This document shows positions 56,362-64,000 of a DNA stretch of 64,000 nt, one piece after another. The stretch lies in assembly GCF_003610255.1 (NCBI RefSeq), contig NZ_RAPS01000001.1, positions 4,030,001 to 4,094,000 on the forward strand, written 5' to 3'. A model generated the notes under the pieces. The model was not told the origin of the DNA and did no database searches. It saw only the letters and a program-made list of their open reading frames with translations. This DNA is from Streptomyces sp. TLI_171. Lineage in GTDB: Bacteria; Actinomycetota; Actinomycetes; Streptomycetales; Streptomycetaceae. How positions within the stretch are numbered: the first letter of the stretch is position 1; every line of letters begins with the position of its first letter. A program made the position numbers and the translations under genes.

Positions 56362-57612
56362 TCAGAGCGTCCGGTTGCGGCCCGCGCCCCAGCCGGCCAC
56401 CGCCGCCACCGCGGACAGCACCAGCATCACCAGCAGCGTCGCGTCCCAGCCGCCGGTCAGCTGGTGCAGCGCGCCCGCGCCCACCGGGCCGGCCGCCGCC
56501 ACCAGGTAGCCCACCGCCTGGCTCATCCCGCCCAGCCGGGCCGCACCCAGCACGCTGTCGGTGCGCAGCACGATGAACGCCAGGCCGAGGCCCAGCGAAC
56601 CGCCCTGCGCCAGGCCGAGCACCGCCGCCGAGAACCAGGCGCCGGACACCGGGGCGAGCAGCAGCCAGGCGACCCCCGCGCCGTTCAGCGCGGCCATCGT
56701 CAGCGCCAGCCCGCGCTGCCGGGTCATCCGGCCCGCCGCCAGCGGCACCAGGAACGCGCCGACCACCTGCACCAGGTTGCTGAACGCGAACACCAGGCCG
56801 GCCTCGCCGCGCGGCATCCCGTGGTCGGCCAGGATGGTCGGCATCCACGCCACCAGGGTGTACACCAGCAGCGAGGAGATGCCCATGAACACGCTGATCT
56901 GCCAGGCCAGCCCGGACTTCCAGGGGCTGGTCGCCGGTCCCTTCGGCAGCGCCGCCGCGGTCGCCCGCACCGGCGTGGTGCGCTCCTGACGGGCCTTCAA
57001 CACCTGCGGCAGCCAGGCCAGCGCGGCCACCAGCGCCAGCAGCGACCAGGCGCCCAGCGAGGCCTGCCAGCCGCCGCCCAGCGCGTGTTCCAGCGGCACC
57101 GACAGGCCGGCCGCCAGGGTCGCGCCGACCAGCATGGTGGTCGAGTACACGCCGGTCATCGCCGCGGCCCGGTGCGGGAACTCCCGCTTCACCAGACCGG
57201 GCATCGACACGTTCAGCACCGCGATCGCCACGCCGATCACCACACAGCCCGCGTACAGCGCCACCACCGAAGGGGCCACCCGCAGCAGCACGCCCGCACC
57301 CAGCGCCAGGACCGCGCCCAGCACCACCCGCTCGGTGCCGAAGCGCCGGGTGAGCCGCGGCGTCAGCGGCGCGCCCACGCCCTGGAACAGCACCGGGACC
57401 GTGGTGATCAGACCGCTCGCGGTGGCGGACAGGCCGAAGGTGCGCTGGATCTCCGCGACCATCGGCGAGACCGCGGCCAGGCAGGCCCGCATGTTCAGGG
57501 CCACCAGCACGATCCCCGCCAACAGCACGGCGGGGTGGGCGAACCTGGCGGCGGTTCGGGTACCGACCTTCGGGTCGAGGGCGGGCTGCACGGCACGGGT
57601 GACCGAGGACAT
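56362..57612 (-). CDS. CynX/NimT-type MFS transporter
   Basis: A 416-aa protein with 12 transmembrane helices. ALNMRACLAAVSPMVAEIQ and the MFS loop TPRLTRRFGTERVVLG indicate the cyanate/2-nitroimidazole (CynX/NimT) family. The ATG is at 57612. It is transcribed after the FadR-type gene and is probably its target. The true substrate is unknown. Confidence 0.85.
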   Translation of the reverse strand: MSSVTRAVQPALDPKVGTRTAARFAHPAVLLAGIVLVALNMRACLAAVSPMVAEIQRTFGLSATASGLITTVPVLFQGVGAPLTPRLTRRFGTERVVLGAVLALGAGVLLRVAPSVVALYAGCVVIGVAIAVLNVSMPGLVKREFPHRAAAMTGVYSTTMLVGATLAAGLSVPLEHALGGGWQASLGAWSLLALVAALAWLPQVLKARQERTTPVRATAAALPKGPATSPWKSGLAWQISVFMGISSLLVYTLVAWMPTILADHGMPRGEAGLVFAFSNLVQVVGAFLVPLAAGRMTRQRGLALTMAALNGAGVAWLLLAPVSGAWFSAAVLGLAQGGSLGLGLAFIVLRTDSVLGAARLGGMSQAVGYLVAAAGPVGAGALHQLTGGWDATLLVMLVLSAVAAVAGWGAGRNRTL

Positions 57613-57674
57613 GGCGGGGCTGACTCTCTGTGCTGGTGGAACGGGGAAAGGGGCTTCTTCGGGCTGACGGGGCG

Positions 57675-58394
57675 TTACTTCCGGGCGGCGATCTCCGCGA
57701 GCAGCTGCTCCACGGCCGCCGTCGGCTCCGCCAGCAGCGCCCGGCAGGCCGCCTCGGCGCGCTCCGGGTCCCGGCTCTCGATCGCGTCGACCAGCGCCTG
57801 GTGGGTGGCGATCACCACCTCCGGCATCTCCTGGTCGCCGAACGCCGTGCGCATCGACTCCCGCACGGAGGCCCCGAAGTACCGGTACACCTCGGTCAGC
57901 GCCGGATTGTGCGCCGCCTCCACCACGGCCGTGTGGAACTCCAGGTCGTGCTCGACGGTCGCCTCCCGGCCGGCCCGCTCCGGATGCGCCGCCATCACCT
58001 CGGCCTCCCGGGTCAGGGCCGCGCGCATCCGCGCCAGGTCCTCCGGGGTGTGCCGCTCCGCGGCCAGCCGCGCCGCCTCGGTCTCCAGCGCGGCCCGCAC
58101 CTCCAGCACGTCCCGCACCCCCGAGCGCTGCACCCCGCGCAACACCGCCGCCGGATCGCTCGTCGACCGGACGAACGTGCCCTCCCCCTGCCGCGACACC
58201 AGCATCCCCGCGTGCACCAGCACCCGGATCGCCTCCCGCACGGTGTTCCGCCCCACCTGCAACTGCTCCGCCAGCTCGTGCTCGGTCGGAATCCGCGCCC
58301 CCACCGGCCACACCCCGGAGGCCAGCTGCTCCCGCAGCTGATCGATCGCCGCATCCACCAGCGAACGCCGCCCCGCCGCCTGCAACCCCTCCAC
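57675..58394 (-). CDS. FadR-subfamily GntR regulator
   Basis: A 239-aa protein: an N-terminal GntR winged helix (GARIPTEHELAEQLQVGRNT, then VREAIRVLVHAGMLVSRQG) and a C-terminal FCD-type helical ligand domain with metal-site residues in EHDLEFHTAVVEAAHNPAL. The GTG at 58394 with AGAGGAG 6 nt upstream is preferred over the TTG at 58424. It likely controls itself and the downstream MFS gene through the repeats at 58438-58470. Confidence 0.85.
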   Translation of the reverse strand: MEGLQAAGRRSLVDAAIDQLREQLASGVWPVGARIPTEHELAEQLQVGRNTVREAIRVLVHAGMLVSRQGEGTFVRSTSDPAAVLRGVQRSGVRDVLEVRAALETEAARLAAERHTPEDLARMRAALTREAEVMAAHPERAGREATVEHDLEFHTAVVEAAHNPALTEVYRYFGASVRESMRTAFGDQEMPEVVIATHQALVDAIESRDPERAEAACRALLAEPTAAVEQLLAEIAARK

Positions 58395-58437
58395 GCCGGG
58401 CTCCTCTCCACGCTCACCGATCAACCGACGCCAGTCA

Positions 58438-58470
58438 TCCTACAACCACTTGTCCGGTCGTCCTACAACC
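58438..58470 (-). promoter_or_regulatory. Direct-repeat operator upstream of the FadR-type gene
   Basis: TCCTACAACC occurs at 58438-58447 and 58461-58470 (on the gene's strand, GGTTGTAGGA). Between the repeats, TTGT...ACAA symmetry matches the general GntR operator shape. TAGGAT (58437-58442, minus strand) looks like a -10 box. Confidence 0.55.
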
Positions 58471-58523
58471 TACCCGCCCCGGTCCGGGCGGCACCGTCCG
58501 CACGGCCACCGCCACCCCGCGGG

Positions 58524-58850
58524 ATGAGCGCGAGCACGATCCGCTGGGACGGCACCGACATCCGCGAGCTCGCCCCGGAGCAACTGCGGTAGCGCATCGG
58601 TGTGGTCTTCCAGGACTACGTCGGCCCGGGACGGCTCGACCGCCCGGACGACGCCGACGCGGCCCGCGTGGCCAGCATCGACACCCGGCCACCCGGCTCC
58701 CGGGCGGCTACCGCACGCTACTCAGCGGGATGTTCGTCGGGAGATCCGCCCCCGGACGCTGCCGCCGCGCGTCAACTGCAGCTCGGTGGCAGCACATCGC
58801 GGCCGGGCCGTCGCGCTGCGGCCGCGGACGGGGACCGGGGACCGGGAGCG
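58524..58850 (+). pseudogene. Remnant of an ABC exporter ATP-binding domain
   Basis: On the plus strand, IRWDGTDIRELAPEQLR, a TAG, then RIGVVFQDYV (Q-loop) match the ATP-binding domain of multidrug ABC exporters. A frame change leads to LPGGYRTLLSGMFVG, and then a decayed signature region, STAARWQHIAAG. The Walker A part and the membrane domain are absent. The piece lies between the FadR-type promoter and the LCP gene and has no start codon context. It is a non-functional fragment. Confidence 0.7.
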
Positions 58851-59038
58851 TCGAGACTCACACTCCGGAACGGGAACCGGCCATCCGCACACGGCGTTCC
58901 AGTGCTCGGAGTGGTGCCCCGGGCAGTGACTCGGAAATGATCCCTTTATATGCTCCGCTCTCTAGCTTCATCCGTCCGCCCAGCAGACGGAGCGGTGGCT
59001 GAGGCGCCCGACGGCCGCCTCCGGTGAAGGGTGCAGGA

Positions 59039-60829
59039 ATGACAGGCCAGAGGGCGGGGGCGTCCGATTCGGACGCCGGCTGGTGGGAGAACGTTCCCCC
59101 GCAGGGCGACACCTACCGGCAGGACGCCCCGCACCGCGACGACGCGCCCGTGCCCGGCATCCCGCGCCGCCGCTCCGGGGCCCACGACGCCACCACGCCC
59201 CCCCGCCCCCCGGGGGGCCGGGCGGACGCCCGCCGGGCCGCCCAGCAGGGCCGGGGGACCGGCCGCCGCCCCGAGGCCGAGCCGGCCGGCCCGCCCACCG
59301 GCGGCCGCGCGGAGGCCCGTCGCGCCGCCCAGGGCCGCCGCAAGCCCCGCAAGACCAAGAAGATCATCATCTGGTCGCTGGTCGGCGCCACCGTCGCCGT
59401 GGTCGGCACCGGCGGCTACATGTACTGGCGGCTGAACGCCAACATCGACTCGTTCGACGGCGACGGCGTCAGCGAGAGCCGCCCGCCGGCCTCCGCGGCC
59501 GACGCCAACGGCCACCGCCCGATGAACATCCTGCTGATCGGCTCAGACTCCCGCGAAGGCGCCAACAAGGACCTCGGCGGCGGCGAGGAGGGCGGCGCCC
59601 GCTCGGACACCACGATCCTGCTGCACGTCTACGCCGACCACAAGCACGCCGTCGGCGTCTCGTTCCCCCGCGACGCGCTGGTCAACATCCCCAAGTGCAT
59701 GCTGCCGAACAAGACCTGGACCAAGCCGCAGACCAACGTCATGTTCAACAGCGCCTTCTCGGTCGGCAACAGCGAGAAGGGCAACCCGGCCTGCACCCAG
59801 AACACCGTCGAAGCGATGACGGACCTGCGGGTCGACCACACCATCGTGGTCAACTTCGAGGGCCTCGCCTCGATGACCGAGGCGGTCGGCGGCGTCGAGG
59901 TCTGCCTCCCCAACGCGATCTACGAGAAGGACCTCAACCCCAACCTGCCCCGCAAGGGCAAGGAGATCTACCCCAAGGGCCTGCAGACCGTGAAGGGCCA
60001 GGCCGCACTGGACTACGTCCGGCTGCGCCACGGCATCGGCGACGGCTCCGACGTCGGCCGGATGCAGCGCCAGCAGGCCTTCCTGTCCTCGCTGATCAAG
60101 TCCGTCAAGTCCAAGGGCATGAGCCCCACCACGCTGTACCCGCTCGCCGACGCGGCCACCAAGTCGCTCACCGTCGACCCGGACCTCGCGGGCGTCGACA
60201 AGCTGCTCGACCTGGCGATGTCGCTCAAGGACATCGACCTGCACAACATCAAGTTCCTCACCACGCCCTGGCACTACCAGGGCGACCGGATCGGCCTGAA
60301 CCACCCCGAGGTCGAGCAGCTCTGGGCCGCGCTCAAGGCCGACCGCACCCTGGACGGCCAGGACGCCAGCGGCGGCGCCGCCAGCCCCGCGGCGAGCGCC
60401 CCGGCCGCCCCGACCACCAGCGCCCCCGCCGCCCCGCCAGCCAACGGCGCCGGCATCAAGGTCGGCGTGTACAACGGCACCACCACCGGCGGACTCGGCC
60501 TGAAGGCCGCCGCCACCCTGAAGGCCGCCAACTTCACCGTCACCACCACCGGCAACGCCCCCAGCCAGAACCACGCCACCACGGTCGTCCAGTACGGCTC
60601 CGGGCAGAAGGCCAACGCGCAGGCCGTCGCCGCGCTGTTCCCGGGCGCGACCGTCGAAGCGGGCTCCACCGCGGGCATCTCGCTGATCCTCGGCAAGGAC
60701 TACGCCGCCACCGCGGGCACCGGCGCCACCGGCGCCCCGGACCCGGGCCCCGTCCCCTCCCAGGTCTCCCAGGACGCCCGTTCGGCGGACGACGACCCCT
60801 GCTCCAAGCTCAGCTACGGCACCGGCTGA
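59039..60829 (+). CDS. LytR-CpsA-Psr (LCP) cell-wall glycopolymer ligase
   Basis: A 596-aa protein: a long cytoplasmic low-complexity head (about 1-105), one transmembrane helix (about 108-130), an LCP domain (about 160-400) and a C-terminal LytR_C domain. LCP residues are visible in MNILLIGSDSREG, RSDTTILLHV, VSFPRDALVNIP and LDYVRLRHG. It attaches anionic glycopolymers to peptidoglycan outside the membrane. The ATG at 59039 is chosen over the GTG at 59024. The downstream HAD gene converges with it. Confidence 0.92.
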   Translation: MTGQRAGASDSDAGWWENVPPQGDTYRQDAPHRDDAPVPGIPRRRSGAHDATTPPRPPGGRADARRAAQQGRGTGRRPEAEPAGPPTGGRAEARRAAQGRRKPRKTKKIIIWSLVGATVAVVGTGGYMYWRLNANIDSFDGDGVSESRPPASAADANGHRPMNILLIGSDSREGANKDLGGGEEGGARSDTTILLHVYADHKHAVGVSFPRDALVNIPKCMLPNKTWTKPQTNVMFNSAFSVGNSEKGNPACTQNTVEAMTDLRVDHTIVVNFEGLASMTEAVGGVEVCLPNAIYEKDLNPNLPRKGKEIYPKGLQTVKGQAALDYVRLRHGIGDGSDVGRMQRQQAFLSSLIKSVKSKGMSPTTLYPLADAATKSLTVDPDLAGVDKLLDLAMSLKDIDLHNIKFLTTPWHYQGDRIGLNHPEVEQLWAALKADRTLDGQDASGGAASPAASAPAAPTTSAPAAPPANGAGIKVGVYNGTTTGGLGLKAAATLKAANFTVTTTGNAPSQNHATTVVQYGSGQKANAQAVAALFPGATVEAGSTAGISLILGKDYAATAGTGATGAPDPGPVPSQVSQDARSADDDPCSKLSYGTG

Positions 60830-60857
60830 GCCGCGAACGCCCGCCGGACCGCGTCGC

Positions 60858-61673
60858 TCAGCCCAGGCCGAAGACGCGGTCCAGGACGACGGCCACGCCG
60901 TCCTGGTCGTTGGTGAGCGTCACTTCGTCGGCCACCGCGCGGAGTTGCTCGTGCGCGTTGCCCATGGCGACGCCGTGGCCGGCCCAGTTGAACATCGGCA
61001 CGTCGTTGGGCATGTCGCCGAACGCGATGGTCTCGGCCGCGGTGACGCCCAGCCGGCGTGCGGCGAGCGAGAGCCCGGTGGCCTTGGTGAGGCCGAGCGG
61101 GAGGAGCTCGACGATGCCCTCGCCGGCCATCACCACGCCGACCAGCTGGCCGGCCACCGCCCAGGCGGCCTCGGCCAGTTGATCGTCCGTCAGCTCCGGG
61201 TGCTGGATGTACAGCTTGCTGACCGGCGTGGCGAGCAGCTGCTCGGGGGAGACCGCCCGCAGCGGGAGCTCGGCGCCGATCCGGAGCCGGTAGCCGGGGC
61301 CGGCCAGCACCTCGCCGTCCAGGCCGTCCTGGTTGGCGGCGACGGCCAGCGGGCCGGTCTCGGCCTCGATCTTGGCGAGGGCCAGGGCGGCGAGCTGCCG
61401 GTCCAGGGTGACCGAGGTGAGCAGCTTGTGCGCCCCGGCGTCGTAGACCTGCGCGCCCTGCCCGCAGACCGCTATCCCGGTGTAGCCGATCTCGTCCAGC
61501 ACCGGCCGGGTCCAGCCGGCCGAGCGGCCGGTGACGATGATGTGCTGGGCCCCGAGCGCGGTGACCGCGCCCAGGGCGTCGAGCGTCCGGGCGGAGACCG
61601 TCTCCGCGCTGGTGAGCAGGGTGCCGTCGAGGTCGGTGGCGACCAGCCGGTAGGGCAGGGCGTCGGTGCTCAT
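60858..61673 (-). CDS. Cof-type HAD-IIB phosphatase (paralog)
   Basis: A 271-aa protein with VATDLDGTLLTS at the N-terminus and IAFGDMPNDVPMF near the C-terminus. It resembles the protein at 39799 along its length. It lies 33 bp downstream of serS on the same strand and is probably co-transcribed. Substrate unknown. Confidence 0.87.
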   Translation of the reverse strand: MSTDALPYRLVATDLDGTLLTSAETVSARTLDALGAVTALGAQHIIVTGRSAGWTRPVLDEIGYTGIAVCGQGAQVYDAGAHKLLTSVTLDRQLAALALAKIEAETGPLAVAANQDGLDGEVLAGPGYRLRIGAELPLRAVSPEQLLATPVSKLYIQHPELTDDQLAEAAWAVAGQLVGVVMAGEGIVELLPLGLTKATGLSLAARRLGVTAAETIAFGDMPNDVPMFNWAGHGVAMGNAHEQLRAVADEVTLTNDQDGVAVVLDRVFGLG

Positions 61674-61706
61674 GCGCGAGGGTCTCCAGACCGGGAGGGA
61701 GGGGCG

Positions 61707-62984
61707 TTACTTGGCGACGGGCTCCAGCACGGACTTCCCGCCGAGGAAGGGCCGCAGCGCCTCGGGGAGGACCACCGAGCCGTCCGCCTGCTGGTGGTTC
61801 TCCAGCAGGGCGACGATCACCCGGGGGACGGCGACCAGGGTGCCGTTGAGGGTGGCGAGCGGGCGGACGCCGTCCGCCTCGCGCATCCGGATGGAGAGCC
61901 GGCGGGCCTGGTACTCGGTGGTGTTGGAGGTGGAGGTCACCTCGCGGTACTTGCCCTGGGTGGGGACCCACGCCTCGATGTCGAACTTGCGGGCGGCGGA
62001 GGCACCGAGGTCGCCGGAGGCGACGTCGATGACCCGGTAGGGGAGCTCCAGGGCGTTCAGGAAGTCCTTCTCCCACTGGAGCAGGCGGCGGTGCTCGGCC
62101 TCGGCGTCCTCGGGGGTGGTGAAGACGAACATCTCCACCTTCTCGAACTGGTGGACCCGGATGATGCCGCGGGTGTCCTTGCCGTAGGTGCCGGCCTCGC
62201 GGCGGAAGCAGGAGGAGAAGCCGGCGTACCGCAGCGGCAGCCGCTCGGCGTCCAGGATCTCGTCCATGTGGTAGGCGGCGAGCGGCACTTCGCTGGTGCC
62301 GACCAAGTAGCGGTCGTCGTCCTCCAGGTAGTACACGTTCTCGGCGGCCTGGCCGAGGAAGCCGGTGCCGTCCATCGCGGCGGGGCGGACCAGGGCCGGG
62401 GTGATCATCGGGGTGAAGCCGACCGCGCCGGCCTGCGCCATCGCCATGTTGACCAGGGCGAGTTCGAGCAGCGCGCCGGGGCCGGTGAGGTAGTAGGAGC
62501 GGGCGCCGGCGACCTTGGCGCCGCGCTCGGTGTCGATCGCGCCGAGCAGCTGGCCGAGTTCGACGTGGTCGCGGGGCTCGAAGCCCTCGGCGGCGAAGTC
62601 GCGGGGGGTGCCGATCTCCTCGAGGGTGACGAAGTCCTCCTCGCCGCCGACCGGGGCGGCCGGGTCGATCAGGTTGGCGAGCGAGCGCTGCAGCCGCTCG
62701 GCCTCCTCCTTGGCCGCGCCCTGCGCGGCGTCGGCGGCCTTCACCTCGGCGGCCAGCTCCTTGGTGCGGGCGAGCAGGTCGGCCTTCTCCTCGCCCTTGG
62801 CGGCGGCCACCAGCTTGCCGAGCTGCTTCTGCTCGCTGCGGAGCTCGTCGAAGCGGGTGCCGGCCGCGCGGCGGCGTTCGTCGGCGGAGAGGAGGGCGTC
62901 GACCAGGTCGACGTCCTCACCACGGGAGCGCTGCGAGGCACGCACTCGCTCGGGGTCGTCACGGAGCAGGCGAAGGTCGATCAC
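61707..62984 (-). CDS. serS: Seryl-tRNA synthetase
   Basis: A 425-aa class II synthetase, the usual length. An N-terminal tRNA-binding coiled coil (about residues 30-100, rich in Lys, Glu and Ala) is followed by the catalytic domain with motif 2 SSCFRREAGTYGKDTRG and motif 3 GTLVAVPRVIVALLEN. The GTG at 62984 (VIDLRLLRDDPERVR) is preceded by GGAG; longer starts up to 63104 are rejected. It ends in TAA. Confidence 0.97.
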   Translation of the reverse strand: MIDLRLLRDDPERVRASQRSRGEDVDLVDALLSADERRRAAGTRFDELRSEQKQLGKLVAAAKGEEKADLLARTKELAAEVKAADAAQGAAKEEAERLQRSLANLIDPAAPVGGEEDFVTLEEIGTPRDFAAEGFEPRDHVELGQLLGAIDTERGAKVAGARSYYLTGPGALLELALVNMAMAQAGAVGFTPMITPALVRPAAMDGTGFLGQAAENVYYLEDDDRYLVGTSEVPLAAYHMDEILDAERLPLRYAGFSSCFRREAGTYGKDTRGIIRVHQFEKVEMFVFTTPEDAEAEHRRLLQWEKDFLNALELPYRVIDVASGDLGASAARKFDIEAWVPTQGKYREVTSTSNTTEYQARRLSIRMREADGVRPLATLNGTLVAVPRVIVALLENHQQADGSVVLPEALRPFLGGKSVLEPVAK

Positions 62985-63153
62985 GGGCTCCAGCCTACCG
63001 GTGGCGGGGGGGCGTCCCGGGACGCCGCTCGCGGGGCCGGGGCCCGGTTCCGGCCAGCGCCCGCGTTGGGCGAGTATGTCGCTCTCTGTCCGGAAATCTG
63101 GCATCCTGTCCGCGGTCGCCGTAGGCGGGGGTGTGGGCGAGCCGGCCGGGCCC

Positions 63154-63524
63154 TGGGGATAACTCGCCCCGGCCTGTGGATAACTCCGGTGGACAACCCG
63201 TTGCGGGGGTAGTTATCCACAGGTTCGCGCGCCGGCCTGTGGACAGTGGAAAACCCAAGGTTCAACAGCGGTCGAACCGGCAATTCCAGGTTTCAAACCT
63301 CGATGCAGCTTCCCGAGTGAGGGAATTCGCTCGCTCGGACAGGTGATTTGTCGGCCCAAGGGTGACTCTGGTCCGATTAGTCCTCCCTATGCCCCTAGCT
63401 GATGATCTGACCGGGCCTGGGGATGTCTTTACCGGTTTGTCGACTCGAACCCCGCCCTGTGGATAACTGGCCCCGACCTGGGGACAACCGCCCCTGTGGA
63501 TGTCGGCCGCCGCCCTGTGGATGA
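63154..63524. promoter_or_regulatory. Cluster of DnaA boxes between serS and pheA
   Basis: Five 9-mers match the Streptomyces DnaA-box consensus on one strand or the other: 63175-63183 and 63458-63466 (TGTGGATAA), 63213-63221 (TTATCCACA), 63238-63246 (TGTGGACAG) and 63516-63524 (TGTGGATGA). Degenerate copies lie at 63154-63162, 63188-63196, 63418-63426, 63479-63487 and 63495-63503. The rest of this roughly 700-bp gap (62,985-63,694) has no supported gene. It is not flanked by dnaA or dnaN, so it is not oriC. Confidence 0.85.
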
Positions 63525-63694
63525 ACCGCCCGGCCCGCCCCCGCCGCCGGAGGGCCGGGGAGCGCCGCTGGTGAACGGCGGTCGCCCGGGCAGGTGACGT
63601 CCGGGCGTGTCGGAAATGAACGGGACGGGACCGCTCCCGGTCCCGTCCGGCTTGAATCGCGCCCTTGCGCGACGGGGCGCTCCCCGAACCGCGC

Positions 63695-64000
63695 CTAGAG
63701 TTCCCCGCGCCCGTCCAGGCAGCGCGACAGCCAGTCCGCGGCGTTCGCGAAATCCAGGTCCGAGGTGCCCTGCCGGAGCGGGAAAGCGGTCCCCTGGTCG
63801 GCCCGCGGGTAGGAACCGAGGAAGCGCACCTGCGGGCAGATCCGCTTCAGGCCCATCATCGCCTCGCTGACCCGCCGCTCGCTGAGGTGCCCCTCGCAGT
63901 CGATCAGGAAGCAGTAATTGCCCATGCCCTCGCCGGTCGGCCGGGACTCGATCCGCATCAGGTTGATGCCGCGCACCGCGAACTCCTGGAGCAGTTCCAG
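63695..64000 (-). CDS. pheA: Prephenate dehydratase, C-terminal end (partial)
   Basis: The window ends inside this minus-strand gene; only the last 101 codons are present. The translation contains the regulatory ACT domain with the phenylalanine-binding signature LMRIESRPTGEGMGNYC and the end DWLSRCLDGRGEL. PheA converts prephenate to phenylpyruvate and is feedback-inhibited by Phe. The catalytic domain lies beyond the window. Confidence 0.93.
   Translation of the reverse strand: MELLQEFAVRGINLMRIESRPTGEGMGNYCFLIDCEGHLSERRVSEAMMGLKRICPQVRFLGSYPRADQGTAFPLRQGTSDLDFANAADWLSRCLDGRGEL

Noticed and set aside
63154..63524. Chromosomal origin of replication
   Set aside because: DnaA boxes are present, but dnaA and dnaN do not flank the region and the box number is lower than in Streptomyces oriC.

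Overview
The window is high-GC DNA with long GC-rich codons, GTG/TTG starts and 4-bp ATGA/GTGA gene overlaps. Its gene content (SsgA-like sporulation protein, thiC with a TPP riboswitch, hisC, cydA-cydB-fused cydCD, LCP protein, serS, pheA) points to the central chromosome of a Streptomyces or Kitasatospora (Streptomycetaceae). The core gene order resembles, from memory, the S. coelicolor ssgA-thiC-hisC-cyd-serS-pheA segment. The species cannot be fixed from the sequence alone.

Layout. 0-2.4 kb: SsgA-like protein, small holin-like membrane protein, cupin, TenA and a 66-aa membrane protein. 2.4-7.6 kb: a tightly coupled five-gene minus-strand operon encoding an OleA-like thiolase-fold synthase, a family 2 glycosyltransferase, an acyl-AMP ligase (OleC-like), a P450 and a 3-beta-HSD-like reductase (OleD-like). 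It looks like a small beta-lactone or branched-lipid pathway without an OleB. 7.7-11.7 kb: flotillin with a tiny NfeD/OB-like partner, then the TPP riboswitch and thiC. 12-22.6 kb: accessory block with membrane proteins, an AhpD-like/TetR divergon with visible operators, an M20 amidohydrolase, a double Lrp/AsnC regulator divergent from an MFS pump, a repeat-rich membrane protein, a PPP-type phosphatase and a LacI regulator. 22.9-25.1 kb: hisC followed by a decayed TrpB-like pseudogene. 25.2-31.6 kb: MacA/MacB-type export genes, a small membrane protein and a two-component system. 31.7-39.8 kb: cydA-cydB-cydCD behind a compound Rex-type operator, followed by a DosS-like GAF kinase that may bind heme.

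39.8-47 kb: HAD phosphatase, a Met/His-rich (probably copper-handling) lipoprotein with a DUF6153-like partner, a LamG-type membrane-anchored protein, a secreted ParB-like protein, an LLM oxidoreductase, a VapBC-type toxin-antitoxin pair and pentapeptide-repeat debris. 47-52.6 kb: a GPDPase_memb-type protein, then four consecutive paralogous membrane-anchored secreted proteins that share a DLRxLLLPxP motif; I cannot assign them a function. 52.7-56.3 kb: two ABC-2 type transporter pairs. 56.4-58.4 kb: CynX-like MFS with an FadR-type regulator. 58.5-58.9 kb: remnant of an ABC exporter. 59-64 kb: LCP cell-wall ligase, HAD phosphatase, serS, a roughly 700-bp non-coding region holding a cluster of DnaA boxes, and the 3' end of pheA.

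The strongest leads are the OleA/C/D-like cassette with a P450 and a glycosyltransferase, the four-paralog DLR-motif operon, the DnaA-box cluster between serS and pheA (plus a box pair inside cydCD), and the Rex-site/cyd/DosS-like redox block. Three pseudogenes (TrpB-like, ABC exporter, pentapeptide) show local gene decay.
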